Assembly (NCBI GenBank): GCA_902802325.1 | Contig: CADCLV010000004.1 | Span: forward strand, 62,001-126,000 | Direction: 5' to 3' | Source: Oscillospiraceae bacterium | Lineage (GTDB): Bacteria; Bacillota; Clostridia; Saccharofermentanales; Saccharofermentanaceae | Length of the DNA stretch: 64,000 nucleotides | Shown here: one piece after another, positions 1 to 10,057 of the stretch | Layout: each line of letters starts with the position of its first letter | Position numbering within the stretch: the first letter of the stretch is position 1 | The notes under the pieces: model-generated | Database searches by the model: none | Told to the model about the DNA's origin: nothing | What the model saw: only the letters and a program-made list of their open reading frames with translations | Made by a program: the position numbers and the translations under genes

Positions 1-329
1 CGAGCTCCCAGATCCTCACCGCCGATATCAAAGACAGCGAGGGTATCCGGCATATCAAAGGCCGAATATACTTCACCGGAAAGCGCCGGTACATCGACAT
101 TGGTATTGGCATATTCCGGCACGATCACACGGATGCCTTCCTTTTCCAGGACCTCTTTGGCATCAGCGGAGCGGTAATACGGATTGACGATATCCAGATC
201 CGCCAGCATCACCTTTGCGTCGGGGTTCTCTTTTTTCAGTTTATGCGCGAAATGCACTGAAACTTCAGACTTTCCGCTGCCGTATGCACCTACAAAAACA
301 TATAAACGGACTTTCTTTTCTTCTTCCAT
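1..329 (-). CDS. P-loop ATP-binding protein, 3' part cut off by window edge
   Basis: The N-terminal 109 residues are visible; the C terminus lies beyond base 1. The start ATG (327-329) follows a GGAGGG ribosome site. A Walker A loop (GAYGSGKSE, residues about 14-22) sits after the first strand, followed by a DLDIVNPYYRS segment and an FDIGGEDLG strand that resembles a Walker B/DxGG element. This fits the SIMIBI/MinD-like class of P-loop ATPases that act on DNA, cofactors or partner enzymes. It lies 13 bp downstream of mutS2 in the same direction, so it is probably the last visible gene of that operon. No specific partner can be named from the fragment. Confidence 0.7.
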   Translation of the reverse strand, partial: MEEEKKVRLYVFVGAYGSGKSEVSVHFAHKLKKENPDAKVMLADLDIVNPYYRSADAKEVLEKEGIRVIVPEYANTNVDVPALSGEVYSAFDMPDTLAVFDIGGEDLGA

Positions 330-342
330 ATTCTCCCTCCTG

Positions 343-2790
343 TTACCTAAGCTCCGCAATGGTCACGCCATCTTCGCCCTCACCGAATGTGCCTAACCGG
401 TACGAACGGACACGCCGGTCCTTTTTCAGGAACTGGTCCACCGCCGAACGAAGTGCGCCGGTGCCTTTGCCGTGGACAATGCGGACATTTTCGATATTAC
501 TGATAACACAATCATCTAAATAGCGGTCCAGAGCTGTCTGGGCTTCATCTACCGTCATGCCGAGAAGCTGGATCTCCGGCATCATGGTGGACTTCTTCGC
601 AAGACGGATCTGCTCGGCGCGGGATACCGATGCCGTACGTTTCGGCTCACGCTTTCCTTTCGCGCTCTTTTTCACTTCTTCCTTCTTCGGATACCGGAGC
701 GAATCCGCAGGCACCGTAAGTTTTAATGCTCCGGAAGAAAGGATGCAGTTATTCTGTTTATCCGGACCCTTTACCACGATACCGGTAATATCCAGTTTAG
801 GAGAATAGTAAAGGCCGCCTTCCCGGATCACTTCCGGCTTTTCGCCGGGCACTTCGGAAATCTCGTCATCCGGCACTTCCGCATCGATATCGGAAAGACC
901 GGCACGGAGATTATTGCGGATGGCGCGGACTTTTCTTTCCGCTTCGTGGGAGTTCTCCATCTTCTGAAGCTCCTTGATCTCATCCAGAAGAGAATCGGCT
1001 TTTTCCAGTACCTCTTCCAGCATCTCCCGCTTTTCTTCTCTGGCCTGGGCAAGAACGCGTTTTCTTTCTTTTTCGATCTGCTTTCTCTGGTTTTCCAGAT
1101 CCTCGGTCTGTTTCTTGATCTGGTCGCGCATATCCGCCATCTCCTGCTGGAGTTTTTCGCTTTCGCGGTTATGACGCTCCGCCGAAGAAAGAAGTTCTTC
1201 CACCTTCAGGCTCTCCTCGGATAGGATGCTCTGGGCATTTTCAATGATCCTCGGTGAAAGGCCCAGTTTTCTGGAGATCACAAATGCGTTACTGACACCC
1301 GGAAGACCGATCATGAGACGATATGTCGGAGACAAGGTCTCGGTATCAAATTCGCAGCAGGCATTTTCCACGCCGTCCTGCTCAACCGCATAGGCCTTTA
1401 ACTCTTTATAGTGGGTAGTCGCAACTGTCACGGCCCCCTTCTTTCTGCACTCATCCAGGATCGCGATCGCCAATGCGGCGCCCTCCGTCGGGTCAGTTCC
1501 GCTTCCCAGTTCATCGACCAGCACCAGCGTGGTCTCTTTGGTCAGCTTCAATATCTGGACCAGATTGGTCATATGGGCCGAGAAAGTCGAAAGACTCTGC
1601 TCGATACTCTGCTCATCACCGATATCCGCCAGCACTTTCGTAAAGGTCGACACTTCCGAGCCGTCTTTACACGGAATAAAGAGTCCTGCCATCGCCATCA
1701 GGGAGATAATGCCGCAGGTCTTAAGAGATACGGTCTTTCCTCCCGTGTTCGGTCCCGTGATGACCAGCGTCCGGTATTCGGTACCTACGGAGAATTCGAT
1801 CGGAACGACCCGGTCTTTATCGATCAGCGGATGACGGGCCCGCTTTAAGACGATCCGGCCTTCCTCATTCATACGGGGACGGGACGCATCCATTTCCAGC
1901 GCCAGTTCCGCCTTGGCCTGCATAAAGTCAATATGGCCCACCAATGCGATGTCTGCCATGATCGAGCTTTTCTCGATGCCGACTTTTCCGCTTAAAATGC
2001 CCAGGATCCGGTTGATTTCTTCCTGCTCGGCTGCCGTCCATTCCCGGATCTTGTTATTCAGTTCCACCACTGCCATCGGCTCGATAAAAAGCGTCTGGCC
2101 GGAAGCAGAAGTATCGTGAACGACACCGGGGACTTCGCCTTTCTTTTCCGGCTTTACCGGCACGCAGTAGCGGCCGTCACGCATGGTGACCAGCTGGTCC
2201 TGAAGGGCCTGGGGATTTTTCCGGATCAGTCTTTCCAGGATCTCACGTATACTGCTCTGGGCTTCCCGTATCTGGCGGCGGATGGCATAAAGCTCATTAC
2301 TTGCCCGGTCATTCATCTCATTTTCCCCGGTAATAGCCGAGGAGATCTCTTTTTCCAGATGGGAAAGCGGCATCAGCTGCCCCAGTTCAGAAAGCAACCT
2401 GTGATCTAACGGATCCACCTGAAGGGATTCCGCTTTCACATGAGAAAGCCGCTCCACGGTACGGAGAAACTGGGCAATATAGAGAAGGTGCTTCATGGTA
2501 AGGGTCGCACCGGTCTCGGAAAACTTTACGCAGTCCCGGATATCATTGACGCCGCCTAAAGGAAGCGCGCCTTCTTTTACCCGGAACTCCAGTGCATCCT
2601 GTGTCTCCTGCTGCCATTCTTCCACTTGTTTCTTATCTGATGTGGGGAGCAGCCCATAGCAAAGTTCACGCCCGTAAATGGTACGAGCGTGATTTACGAG
2701 CCTGTCAAGTATCTTGTCATACTCTAATATGGAAAGAGAGCGGCCGCGGACTAATTTCCGCTTGGCCTCTTCTTCAAATGTGGTATACAT
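343..2790 (-). CDS. mutS2: Endonuclease MutS2
   Basis: 815 residues, the usual size for MutS2. The ATPase core has Walker A GPNTGGKTVSLKTC (about 345-358), Walker B/signature DELGSGTDPTEGAALA, and a coiled-coil clamp rich in Glu/Lys (about 520-640). The C terminus is an Smr domain with the HGKGTGALR loop. MutS2 binds branched DNA and stalled or collided ribosomes rather than mismatches; it limits recombination or rescues ribosomes. The usual LDLRG motif at the start of the Smr domain is replaced here by IQLLGMTVDEA, so nuclease activity is uncertain. The gene lies 12 bp after pfkA; GAGG precedes the ATG closely. Confidence 0.95.
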   Translation of the reverse strand: MYTTFEEEAKRKLVRGRSLSILEYDKILDRLVNHARTIYGRELCYGLLPTSDKKQVEEWQQETQDALEFRVKEGALPLGGVNDIRDCVKFSETGATLTMKHLLYIAQFLRTVERLSHVKAESLQVDPLDHRLLSELGQLMPLSHLEKEISSAITGENEMNDRASNELYAIRRQIREAQSSIREILERLIRKNPQALQDQLVTMRDGRYCVPVKPEKKGEVPGVVHDTSASGQTLFIEPMAVVELNNKIREWTAAEQEEINRILGILSGKVGIEKSSIMADIALVGHIDFMQAKAELALEMDASRPRMNEEGRIVLKRARHPLIDKDRVVPIEFSVGTEYRTLVITGPNTGGKTVSLKTCGIISLMAMAGLFIPCKDGSEVSTFTKVLADIGDEQSIEQSLSTFSAHMTNLVQILKLTKETTLVLVDELGSGTDPTEGAALAIAILDECRKKGAVTVATTHYKELKAYAVEQDGVENACCEFDTETLSPTYRLMIGLPGVSNAFVISRKLGLSPRIIENAQSILSEESLKVEELLSSAERHNRESEKLQQEMADMRDQIKKQTEDLENQRKQIEKERKRVLAQAREEKREMLEEVLEKADSLLDEIKELQKMENSHEAERKVRAIRNNLRAGLSDIDAEVPDDEISEVPGEKPEVIREGGLYYSPKLDITGIVVKGPDKQNNCILSSGALKLTVPADSLRYPKKEEVKKSAKGKREPKRTASVSRAEQIRLAKKSTMMPEIQLLGMTVDEAQTALDRYLDDCVISNIENVRIVHGKGTGALRSAVDQFLKKDRRVRSYRLGTFGEGEDGVTIAELR

Positions 2791-2802
2791 ATTTCCTCTT
2801 TC

Positions 2803-3852
2803 TTACGAGAGAAGCGACGATCTTTCCACATCCTCCATGGAGATGCTCTTCTTCACAGAAAGACCTTCCTCGATATCCACATCGGTGATGTGGCCGTCAC
2901 GGAAGCAGACCAGACGGTTCAGTTTCTTCTGCTGAATGCACTCGATGGCGTGAATGCCCATGAGGCTGGCCATTGTACGGTCACGCAGCGTTGGGCTTCC
3001 GCCTCTCTGCAGGTGACCCAGGATGGTCGGACGGGATTCGATCTCTGTTGCCTCTTCGATCTGTTTAGCAATTTCAGTTGCGCTACCGGCACCCTCGGCG
3101 ACGATAACGATGTAATGGCGCTTGCCCTTGTTTCTGCAATCCAGGATCTCCCGGACGACTTCCTTCATATCCAGAGGACGCTCCGGAAGGAGAATGATCT
3201 CGGCGCCGGTGGCAATACCGACGTTCAGGGCAATATAGCCGGCGTGTCTTCCCATAACTTCGATTACGCTGCAGCGCTCATGGGAAGAAGCAGTATCTCT
3301 CAGTTTGTCGATGGCTTCCATCGCGGTATTCATCGCCGTGTCATATCCGATGGTGTAATCAGTGCAGGCCACGTCGTTGTCAATGGTGCCCGGAATACCG
3401 ATCACCGGAATACCGATACGGGCCAGATCTCTGGCGCCACGGAAAGAACCGTCACCGCCGATGACCACCATGCAGTCCACGCCGAATACGTTACACATCT
3501 TCGCGCCCTGAAGAACACCGGCCGGTGTCTCAAAGCTCTTGGAACGGGCTGTCATCAGGAAGGTACCGCCGCGCTGGAGTGTCTCGGAAACATCTCTGTG
3601 GCCCAGTTCCTTGACCTCGCCTTTCCAAAGGCCGTGGTAACCACGGGTCACACCCATCATCTTAAATCCGGCTTTGGTTCCGGCACGGACTACCGCACGG
3701 ATCGTGGCATTCATACCCGGGGCATCACCACCGGATGTCAGAATACCTACACCCTTGATCTCCGGGATCGTGCTCAGGTCGATATTTTCGTAGTTTTTCG
3801 CCACCATTTCCTTCAGGTTCGGAAGGTTGCCATTGGTATATTCTTCGAACAT
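2803..3852 (-). CDS. pfkA: ATP-dependent 6-phosphofructokinase
   Basis: Phosphorylates fructose 6-phosphate to fructose 1,6-bisphosphate, the committed glycolytic step. Diagnostic motifs are LTSGGDAPGMNATIRA (about 37-52), GGDGSFRGA and PGTIDNDV. Gly after GGD and Gly in PGTIDND mark the ATP-type enzyme; pyrophosphate-type enzymes carry GGDD and PKTIDND. The catalytic Asp lies in TIDND. At 349 residues it carries about 30 extra N-terminal residues compared with Bacillus PfkA. The start is supported by GAGGAG eight bases upstream. A TATAAT-like -10 for its own promoter is at 3905-3910, inside the end of the upstream gap, but its -35 is weak. It lies 67 bp after dnaE and 12 bp before mutS2. Confidence 0.96.
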   Translation of the reverse strand: MFEEYTNGNLPNLKEMVAKNYENIDLSTIPEIKGVGILTSGGDAPGMNATIRAVVRAGTKAGFKMMGVTRGYHGLWKGEVKELGHRDVSETLQRGGTFLMTARSKSFETPAGVLQGAKMCNVFGVDCMVVIGGDGSFRGARDLARIGIPVIGIPGTIDNDVACTDYTIGYDTAMNTAMEAIDKLRDTASSHERCSVIEVMGRHAGYIALNVGIATGAEIILLPERPLDMKEVVREILDCRNKGKRHYIVIVAEGAGSATEIAKQIEEATEIESRPTILGHLQRGGSPTLRDRTMASLMGIHAIECIQQKKLNRLVCFRDGHITDVDIEEGLSVKKSISMEDVERSSLLS

Positions 3853-3919
3853 AGTTTTTTCTCCTCATAAAAACGGTGGAATTCCCCGCCGGATTTTTGC
3901 TTGTATTATACCAAAGCTA

Positions 3920-6900
3920 TTAAAACAGGGAAACATTTTCTACACCGAATTGCGAAACGAATATCTTGCAGATATCCCGATTCCATTCGATGTTATACTG
4001 CTCCGGCAGATGCACGACCCGTTTTTCGCCCATGACTGCCACATAAACCGGCACATTTCCGTTAAAATACGAGCAGGTCGAAAGAAGACGCTTAAAGCCC
4101 GGATCGTCCGTCTTTCCGAAGTAGCGGATCGCAAGACGGATAGGTGATTTGGCCGTATCTTTCTTCTTGCCGCTGTCCCCTTCTTCTGAAGTCTTCGGTG
4201 CTTCTTGATTTCCGTTCTCCGAAGTAGGCGCGGCGGAAAGATCCGCATTTTCCTGCTCTTTCGGCTTTTTGTCATAGGATCTTCCTGAGGAATACTCTCT
4301 GGATCTGGGAGGCGGCAGCTGGCAAAGAGGCTCGTCGTCACGGCTTAACGCCACGCAGTCTTCCATCAGAAGCTTGACTTCTTCCTCATCCACCTGGACC
4401 GTTCCGCGGATAAGAAGCGCCTTGGCCGAGTTGATCACCGGCCCGTACCGGGTATAGGCATCCGCAAAGCAGATGACCTCATAATCGCCATACAGATCCT
4501 CGATCCGGAGAAAACACATCAGTTTTCCGGTCTTGGTGGTCTTCTGGGTCCGTCCCACGATCAGGCCTGCCATTCTGACTCTTTCCCGGTCTTTCAGGAC
4601 ACGGCCGGAACCGGCATCTTCTCCCAGGGTTGCCCGAAAAGACGTACTGTCGGTATCGGTGCAGTTTTCCACCGCATTTTTATAGTTATCCAGAGGATGG
4701 CCGGATATATAGATACCCAGCATCTCTTTTTCTTTGGAAAGCTTCTCATCCAATGGAAATTCACTGACATTCGGAAGTACCGGTTCATCCTGGGCAGCTG
4801 CCGAATCCGGATCCATCAGGCTGAAGATACTGATCTGTCCTTCCATGGCATTTCTCTTAGTGGAGGCCAGCCGGTTAAGATAGGGCTCGGAAGCGCCCAG
4901 CATCTGGGATCTGGGGATCCCGAACTCATCCATGGCAGACGAATAGATCAGACTCTCGATCATCTTCTTATTGATCTCCAGCTTCTCCGATCTTCTCAGA
5001 AAATCTCCAAATGAAGTAAAAGGTCCTGCCGTTTCTCTGTCGATGACCAGTTTTTCCACCGCGTGGGCACCCACATTTTTAACGGCAGTCAGGCCGATAC
5101 GGATCGCCTTTTCTCCTTCGGTACAAAAACGCACCTGGCTCTTTCCCACAGAAGGCGGAAGGATCGAAATGCCCATCTTCTTGGCGCAGGCCGCATACCA
5201 GGAAAGCTGGGACTGGTTTCCAAGAAAACTGTTCAGCATCGCCGCCATGAATTCCGTCGGGAAATGCACTTTCAGATAAGCGGTAAAGTAACCGACTACG
5301 GCATAAGCCGCCGCATGAGACTTATTAAAGGCATAGCCCGCAAACTGGGTCACGTCATCGAAGATCTTTCGTGCCACCGGCTCCGGCACTCCGTTTGCGA
5401 TCGCGCCGGGAACTTCTCTTCCCTTTTCATCTTTTCCGCCATATATAAAAGTCTGGCGGTATTTCTCCATCATGGACGCTTTTTTCTTTGCCATGGCACG
5501 GCGGATATTATCCGACTGTCCCATGGAAAAACCTGCCAGATCTCTGACGATCTGCATGACCTGCTCCTGATAGATCATGCATCCGTAGGTCATATTCAGG
5601 ATCGGCTCCAAAAGCGGATGATCGTATTTGATCGAAGACGGATCGTGACGGGCCGCCACATATTTCGGGATCTGATCCATCGGACCCGGACGATAAAGCG
5701 AGATACCGGCGATAATGTCTTCAAGAGAGGAAGGCTTCAGGTCCACCATAAAGGAAGTCATGCCCGTACTTTCAAGCTGGAACACACCTTCGGTGTCGCC
5801 ACGGGAGATCATGTCAAAGACCGCCGGATCATCCATGGGGATCCGGTCAAAATCGATCTCGATGCCTTGATTTGCCAGGACCATTTCCGCCGTATCCCGA
5901 AGGACCGTCAGCGTACGAAGGCCCAGAAAGTCGAATTTCAGAAGACCGATTTCTTCGGAGTTGGCCTTGGCAAACTGTACCACCACAGACTCGTCGTTTT
6001 TGGCAAGCGGCGCAATATCCGTCAGCGGCACAGCCGAGATAATGACACCGGCCGCATGGGTCGAAGCATGACGCGGCATGCCTTCAAAAAGCATCGCCGT
6101 ATCGATCACATTTTTCACCGTCTCCGAGTTTTCATATTCAGCCCGAAGTTCCGGAGAACCCTTCAGCGCATCCGAGATCGTAATCCCCAGACTGTTGGGG
6201 ATCAGTTTACAGATCCGGTCACTTTCCGTATAGGGAACATCCAGCGCTCTGGCCACATCTTTTATGCAGGCCTTGGCCGCCAGAGTTCCGAAAGTGATCA
6301 CCTGCGCAACTCTGTCTTCTCCATATTTTCTCGTGACGTAATCGATGACTTCCTGTCTTCGTTCGTAGCAGAAATCCACGTCAAAGTCAGGCATGGATAC
6401 TCTTTCGTTATTTAAGAAACGCTCGAAGATCAGTCCGTAGCGGATCGGGTCGATATTGGTGATCTGAAGCGCATACGCCACCAAAGATCCGGCACCGGAA
6501 CCACGTCCCGGTCCCACCATGATCTTATTTTCCTTGGCAAAGTGAATAAAGTCCCATACGATGAGATAGTAATCGGTATAACCCATGGAGGTAATAACTG
6601 AAAGCTCATACTCGGCACGTTCATAGTACTTCCTGATCTCTTCCTCATCTGTCCTTCCGGAAAGACGTCGTTTCAATCCTTCTTCGCAAAGATGACGCAG
6701 AAATTCTTCCGCATCGGAATACTCCAGCGGCACATCGAAAGCCGGCAGATGGATCTGATTGAAAGTATATTCCGCATGACACATGCTGGCGATCTTCGTG
6801 GTATTTTCGATCGCAGACGGAACAGAGGCAAAGTAGCTCCGCATCTCTTCTTCCGACTTAATATAGAAGTCATCACAGGACATACGCATGCGGTCCGGAT

Positions 6901-7606
6901 CGCTCATCCGTTTTCCGGTCTGCATGCAAAGAAGTACCTCATGGGCAGTACTGTCTTCTTTATACATATAGTGGCAGTCATTGGTAGCCACCAGAGGGAT
7001 CCCGGTCTCATTGGAAAGACGGATCAGATGGGAATTGACCTTGGCCTGCTCCGGCATCTGATTACTCTGGATCTCTAAGTAGTAATTCCCGCGGCCGAAG
7101 ACCTTATCGTACCAAAGGGCTGTCTTTTTCGCTTTTTCATCATCATTTTGAATGACCCAGTAGGCCACTTCACCGGAAAGACAGGCAGAAAGCGCGATCA
7201 GTCCTTCCGAATACTTCTCCAGAAGTTCATGGTCCACTCGGGGCTTATAGTAGAAGCCTTCTGTAAAACCTGCCGAAACGAGACGGTTCAGGTTTACCAG
7301 TCCCACATCATTTTTGGCAAGAAGGACCAGATGGTAGTAGTTTCTGTCCTCCGGTTCCTTCAGGAAACGCCCTCTCGGCGCCACATAAACTTCACATCCG
7401 ATGATGGGGTGGATCCCTTCTTCCACCATGGCCTTATAAAATTCCACCGTACCGTACATGACACCGTGATCGGTAATGGCGCAGGAAGTCATGCCCAGTT
7501 CCTTGAGCCGGGCCGCCAGTCTCTTGATGCGGATCGCGCCGTCCAAAAGACTATATTCGGTATGAAGATGCAAATGCACAAAACCCTGTGCCGTTTCCTC
7601 AGCCAT
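3920..7606 (-). CDS. dnaE: DNA polymerase III subunit alpha (DnaE type)
   Basis: 1228 residues. Order of domains: PHP domain at the N terminus (HLHTEYSLLDGA, 12-23), polymerase core with GPGRGSGAGSLVAYAL and the catalytic PDFDVDF acids plus FDFLGLR, tandem helix-hairpin-helix region, then an OB fold (about 1000-1090). A hydrophilic linker of about 50 residues (Lys, Glu, Ser, Asn rich, about 1120-1180) separates the OB fold from a short conserved tail. In Clostridia, DnaE normally works beside PolC in lagging-strand and repair synthesis; PolC is not in this window. It starts 10 bp after uvrB and shares its SOS-type promoter region. GAGG lies eight bases before the ATG. Confidence 0.96.
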   Translation of the reverse strand: MAEETAQGFVHLHLHTEYSLLDGAIRIKRLAARLKELGMTSCAITDHGVMYGTVEFYKAMVEEGIHPIIGCEVYVAPRGRFLKEPEDRNYYHLVLLAKNDVGLVNLNRLVSAGFTEGFYYKPRVDHELLEKYSEGLIALSACLSGEVAYWVIQNDDEKAKKTALWYDKVFGRGNYYLEIQSNQMPEQAKVNSHLIRLSNETGIPLVATNDCHYMYKEDSTAHEVLLCMQTGKRMSDPDRMRMSCDDFYIKSEEEMRSYFASVPSAIENTTKIASMCHAEYTFNQIHLPAFDVPLEYSDAEEFLRHLCEEGLKRRLSGRTDEEEIRKYYERAEYELSVITSMGYTDYYLIVWDFIHFAKENKIMVGPGRGSGAGSLVAYALQITNIDPIRYGLIFERFLNNERVSMPDFDVDFCYERRQEVIDYVTRKYGEDRVAQVITFGTLAAKACIKDVARALDVPYTESDRICKLIPNSLGITISDALKGSPELRAEYENSETVKNVIDTAMLFEGMPRHASTHAAGVIISAVPLTDIAPLAKNDESVVVQFAKANSEEIGLLKFDFLGLRTLTVLRDTAEMVLANQGIEIDFDRIPMDDPAVFDMISRGDTEGVFQLESTGMTSFMVDLKPSSLEDIIAGISLYRPGPMDQIPKYVAARHDPSSIKYDHPLLEPILNMTYGCMIYQEQVMQIVRDLAGFSMGQSDNIRRAMAKKKASMMEKYRQTFIYGGKDEKGREVPGAIANGVPEPVARKIFDDVTQFAGYAFNKSHAAAYAVVGYFTAYLKVHFPTEFMAAMLNSFLGNQSQLSWYAACAKKMGISILPPSVGKSQVRFCTEGEKAIRIGLTAVKNVGAHAVEKLVIDRETAGPFTSFGDFLRRSEKLEINKKMIESLIYSSAMDEFGIPRSQMLGASEPYLNRLASTKRNAMEGQISIFSLMDPDSAAAQDEPVLPNVSEFPLDEKLSKEKEMLGIYISGHPLDNYKNAVENCTDTDSTSFRATLGEDAGSGRVLKDRERVRMAGLIVGRTQKTTKTGKLMCFLRIEDLYGDYEVICFADAYTRYGPVINSAKALLIRGTVQVDEEEVKLLMEDCVALSRDDEPLCQLPPPRSREYSSGRSYDKKPKEQENADLSAAPTSENGNQEAPKTSEEGDSGKKKDTAKSPIRLAIRYFGKTDDPGFKRLLSTCSYFNGNVPVYVAVMGEKRVVHLPEQYNIEWNRDICKIFVSQFGVENVSLF

Positions 7607-7616
7607 ACATATTCCT

Positions 7617-9638
7617 CTATGAGTCGCTCAGTTTTCCCTTGACGATAACCAGAAGATCGCGAAGTCTCGCTGCTTCTTCGAAAGCCAGATCCTTGGCTGC
7701 CGCCTTCATGTCCTTTTCCAGTTTTGCCGCAAGCTTGGTAAGCTCCGAAGAAGACATCTTCGTCTTCTTCTGATCCAGAAGATCGGAAAGATCCTTCATG
7801 TCGATCTTCTCTTCCTCGGATACCTCTTCGATGGTCTCCAGTACATCCCGGACTTCCTTCGAAACACTCTTCGGCGTGATGTGATTATCTTCATTATACT
7901 TCATCTGGATCTCGCGGCGGCGGTTCGTCTCCGAAACCGCGGCAAACATCGAATCCGTTACCTCATCGGCATAGAAAACGACGCGGCCGTTGACGTTACG
8001 GGCAGCTCGTCCGATCATCTGGATGAGAGATCTTGTGGATCGCAGGAAGCCTTCCTTATCCGCATCCAGGATCATCAGCAGAGATACCTCCGGAATATCC
8101 AGACCCTCACGCAGCAGGTTGATACCGACCAGCACATCGAATTCCCCCTGCCGGAGCTGACGGAGGATCTTCATTCTCTCTACCGTGTCGATATCCGAAT
8201 GCAGATACTTGACCCGGATCTCTTCCTGCTTGAGGTACCCGGTCAGATCTTCGGACATCTTCTTGGTCAAAGTCAGGATCAATGCACGCTCGCCCTTCTT
8301 CACGGTCTGCCGGATCTCTGTGAGGATATCTTCCATCTGTCCCTCGACCGGACGGATGGAGATCTCCGGATCCAGAAGTCCGGTCGGACGGATGATCTGC
8401 TCGACGGTCTGGCCGCTATGTTCCGCTTCATAGGTGGAAGGCGTCGCCGATACAAAGATCGTCTGGCCCATCTTCTTTTCAAATTCCTCGAACTTCAAAG
8501 GGCGGTTATCAAAAGCCGACGGCAGACGGAAACCATAATCCACCAGCGTGGTCTTTCTCGAACGGTCACCGTTATACATGGCCCCGATCTGGGGAACCGT
8601 CACGTGGGACTCATCGATCATGAGAAGATAATCATCCGGCATAAAGTCCATCAGAGTAAACGGCGGAGAGCCGGGCTGTCTCTTCGTGAGATGCCGGGAA
8701 TAGTTCTCGATGCCCTTCACAAATCCGGTCTCGCTCAACATCTCCAGATCGTAGCGGGTACGCTGCTCAAGACGGTATGCCTCGATCAGTTTTCCTTCTT
8801 CCCGCAGTTCCTTCAGCCTCTCTTCCAGTTCTTCCTCGATCGTCACCAGCGCGCCTTCCAGCTTCGCTCTCGTGGTGGCGTAATGGGAAGCAGGAAAGAT
8901 CATGGTGTAGTTTCGGTTAAACACCAGTTTCCCCGTAAGATAATGCACTTCCGTGATCTTTTCGATCTCGTCGCCGAAGAAGGTCACGCGGGTGATGAGT
9001 TCTTCCGATGAAGGCGGGAAAATATCCAGGGTGTCTCCCTTTACGCGAAATGCACCTCTCGTGATCTCATAATCGTTACGCACATACTGAAGGTCGATAA
9101 GGCGCCTGATCACCTGATCTCTGGAAAGCTCCATCCCTACCCGGAGATTGATCATCAGGTCCTTATAGTCGGACGGATCACCCAGGCCATAGATGCAGGA
9201 AACCGACGCCACCACGATGACATCCCGACGCTCCAGAAGTGCGCTGGTGGCACTATGGCGCATACGGTCGATCTCATCGTTGATGTCGCAGTCTTTCTCA
9301 ATAAAAGTGTCGGTAGACGCGATATACGCCTCCGGCTGATAGTAATCGTAGTAGGAAACAAAAAACTCCACGGCATTGTCCGGGAAAAACGCCTTGAACT
9401 CGGCGGCCAGCTGGGCCGCCAGAGTCTTATTCGGCGCAATGACCAGCGTCGGGCGCTGGGTCTTTTCAATAATGTTCGCCATGGTAAAAGTCTTACCGGA
9501 TCCGGTGACACCTAAGAGTGTCTGTCCCTTCATCCCGCTTTCCAGTCCGGCCACCAGTTTCTCGATCGCCTGGGGCTGATCACCGGTCGGCACAAATGGC
9601 GAATGGATCTTAAATTGTTGCTTCATCTCTTCCTGCAT
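7617..9638 (-). CDS. uvrB: UvrABC excinuclease subunit B
   Basis: 673 residues, full length. Walker [14 protein letters not shown] (about 43-55), the aromatic beta-hairpin [11 protein letters not shown] that opens the DNA strand, helicase motifs through [12 protein letters not shown] and [14 protein letters not shown], and a C-terminal UVR motif ([20 protein letters not shown]) for UvrC contact. The protein verifies damage after UvrA loading in nucleotide excision repair. A LexA-like box at 9658-9671 lies just upstream. ATG 9638 and ATG 9626 are both possible starts; AGGG lies seven bases before the first. Confidence 0.97.
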   Translation of the reverse strand: MQEEMKQQFKIHSPFVPTGDQPQAIEKLVAGLESGMKGQTLLGVTGSGKTFTMANIIEKTQRPTLVIAPNKTLAAQLAAEFKAFFPDNAVEFFVSYYDYYQPEAYIASTDTFIEKDCDINDEIDRMRHSATSALLERRDVIVVASVSCIYGLGDPSDYKDLMINLRVGMELSRDQVIRRLIDLQYVRNDYEITRGAFRVKGDTLDIFPPSSEELITRVTFFGDEIEKITEVHYLTGKLVFNRNYTMIFPASHYATTRAKLEGALVTIEEELEERLKELREEGKLIEAYRLEQRTRYDLEMLSETGFVKGIENYSRHLTKRQPGSPPFTLMDFMPDDYLLMIDESHVTVPQIGAMYNGDRSRKTTLVDYGFRLPSAFDNRPLKFEEFEKKMGQTIFVSATPSTYEAEHSGQTVEQIIRPTGLLDPEISIRPVEGQMEDILTEIRQTVKKGERALILTLTKKMSEDLTGYLKQEEIRVKYLHSDIDTVERMKILRQLRQGEFDVLVGINLLREGLDIPEVSLLMILDADKEGFLRSTRSLIQMIGRAARNVNGRVVFYADEVTDSMFAAVSETNRRREIQMKYNEDNHITPKSVSKEVRDVLETIEEVSEEEKIDMKDLSDLLDQKKTKMSSSELTKLAAKLEKDMKAAAKDLAFEEAARLRDLLVIVKGKLSDS

Positions 9639-9657
9639 CGTGACACCCTGAATCTAT

Positions 9658-9671
9658 CGAACATATTTTCG
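9658..9671 (-). promoter_or_regulatory. LexA (SOS) box upstream of uvrB
   Basis: The 14 bases read CGAACATATTTTCG on the plus strand. They match the Gram-positive LexA/DinR consensus CGAACATATGTTCG with one change. The box lies at about the predicted transcription start of uvrB, where a repressor would block initiation. Confidence 0.75.
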
Positions 9672-9679
9672 TTTCCATC

Positions 9680-9708
9680 AGTATATCACAAATGCCGGGA
9701 ATAAGAAA
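9680..9708 (-). promoter_or_regulatory. Candidate uvrB promoter
   Basis: On the minus strand a consensus-like -10 TATACT (9680-9685) lies 17 bp from a weak -35 TTTCTT (9703-9708). The SOS box begins about 9 bp downstream of the -10. Only the -10 is convincing. Confidence 0.5.
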
Positions 9709-9714
9709 CTGTTT

Positions 9715-9945
9715 TTATACTCCTGTATCCACAACCAGGATCCGCTCGATCGGAACCCGGAAGGTCACAGACAGGACGACCAGATTGTCGATCGTAGGCA
9801 TGCTCACACCGCGCTGCCACTTGTAGATCGCCTGAGGTGTGGCGAATCCGAAGATATCCTGAAGATCTCGAACGGACAGTCCGGCATTCTCACGAAGCCT
9901 TACGATATTACTTCCTGTTTCTTCCATGTTGATGATCGGTAACAT
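9715..9945 (-). CDS. Small XRE-family helix-turn-helix regulator
   Basis: 76 residues, nearly all one helix-turn-helix domain: IVRLRENAGLSVRDLQDIF, then FATPQAIYKWQRG as turn and recognition helix, then VPIERILVV as the closing helix. GGGGAGG lies seven bases before the ATG. There is no effector domain, so it is probably a simple dimeric DNA binder. The next gene upstream on the same strand is the 58-residue small ORF, separated by a strong terminator, so the two are likely transcribed separately. The palindrome CAGTATACTG at 10313-10322 is a possible binding site. The target is unknown. Confidence 0.85.
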   Translation of the reverse strand: MLPIINMEETGSNIVRLRENAGLSVRDLQDIFGFATPQAIYKWQRGVSMPTIDNLVVLSVTFRVPIERILVVDTGV

Positions 9946-9989
9946 AAGTCATCCTCCCCTTTCCTATAAAAAACCATAAAACATATAAC

Positions 9990-10026
9990 AAAAAACCGCT
10001 TTTCCAGTGAGACATCGGAAAAGCGG
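9990..10026 (-). terminator. Rho-independent terminator after the small ORF
   Basis: Perfect 10-bp inverted repeat CCGCTTTTCC (9996-10005) / GGAAAAGCGG (10017-10026). On the minus strand it is followed by TTTTTT. It ends the small-ORF transcript. Confidence 0.88.
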
Positions 10027-10045
10027 CGGGAAACTCGTTTCATCA

Positions 10046-10057
10046 CATTCGTGAAAC
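10046..10057. repeat. Direct repeat copy 1 (CATTCGTGAAAC)
   Basis: Twelve bases identical to 10231-10242. This copy overlaps the stop codon of the small ORF; the other overlaps its start codon. The inverse GTTTCAC also occurs at 10071-10077. Confidence 0.7.

Noticed and set aside
2890-3870. 326-codon plus-strand frame opposite pfkA
   Set aside because: Antisense shadow of a fully conserved PfkA.
5063-6415. 450-codon plus-strand frame opposite dnaE
   Set aside because: It lies fully inside the conserved DnaE frame, has no ribosome site and encodes no recognisable protein.
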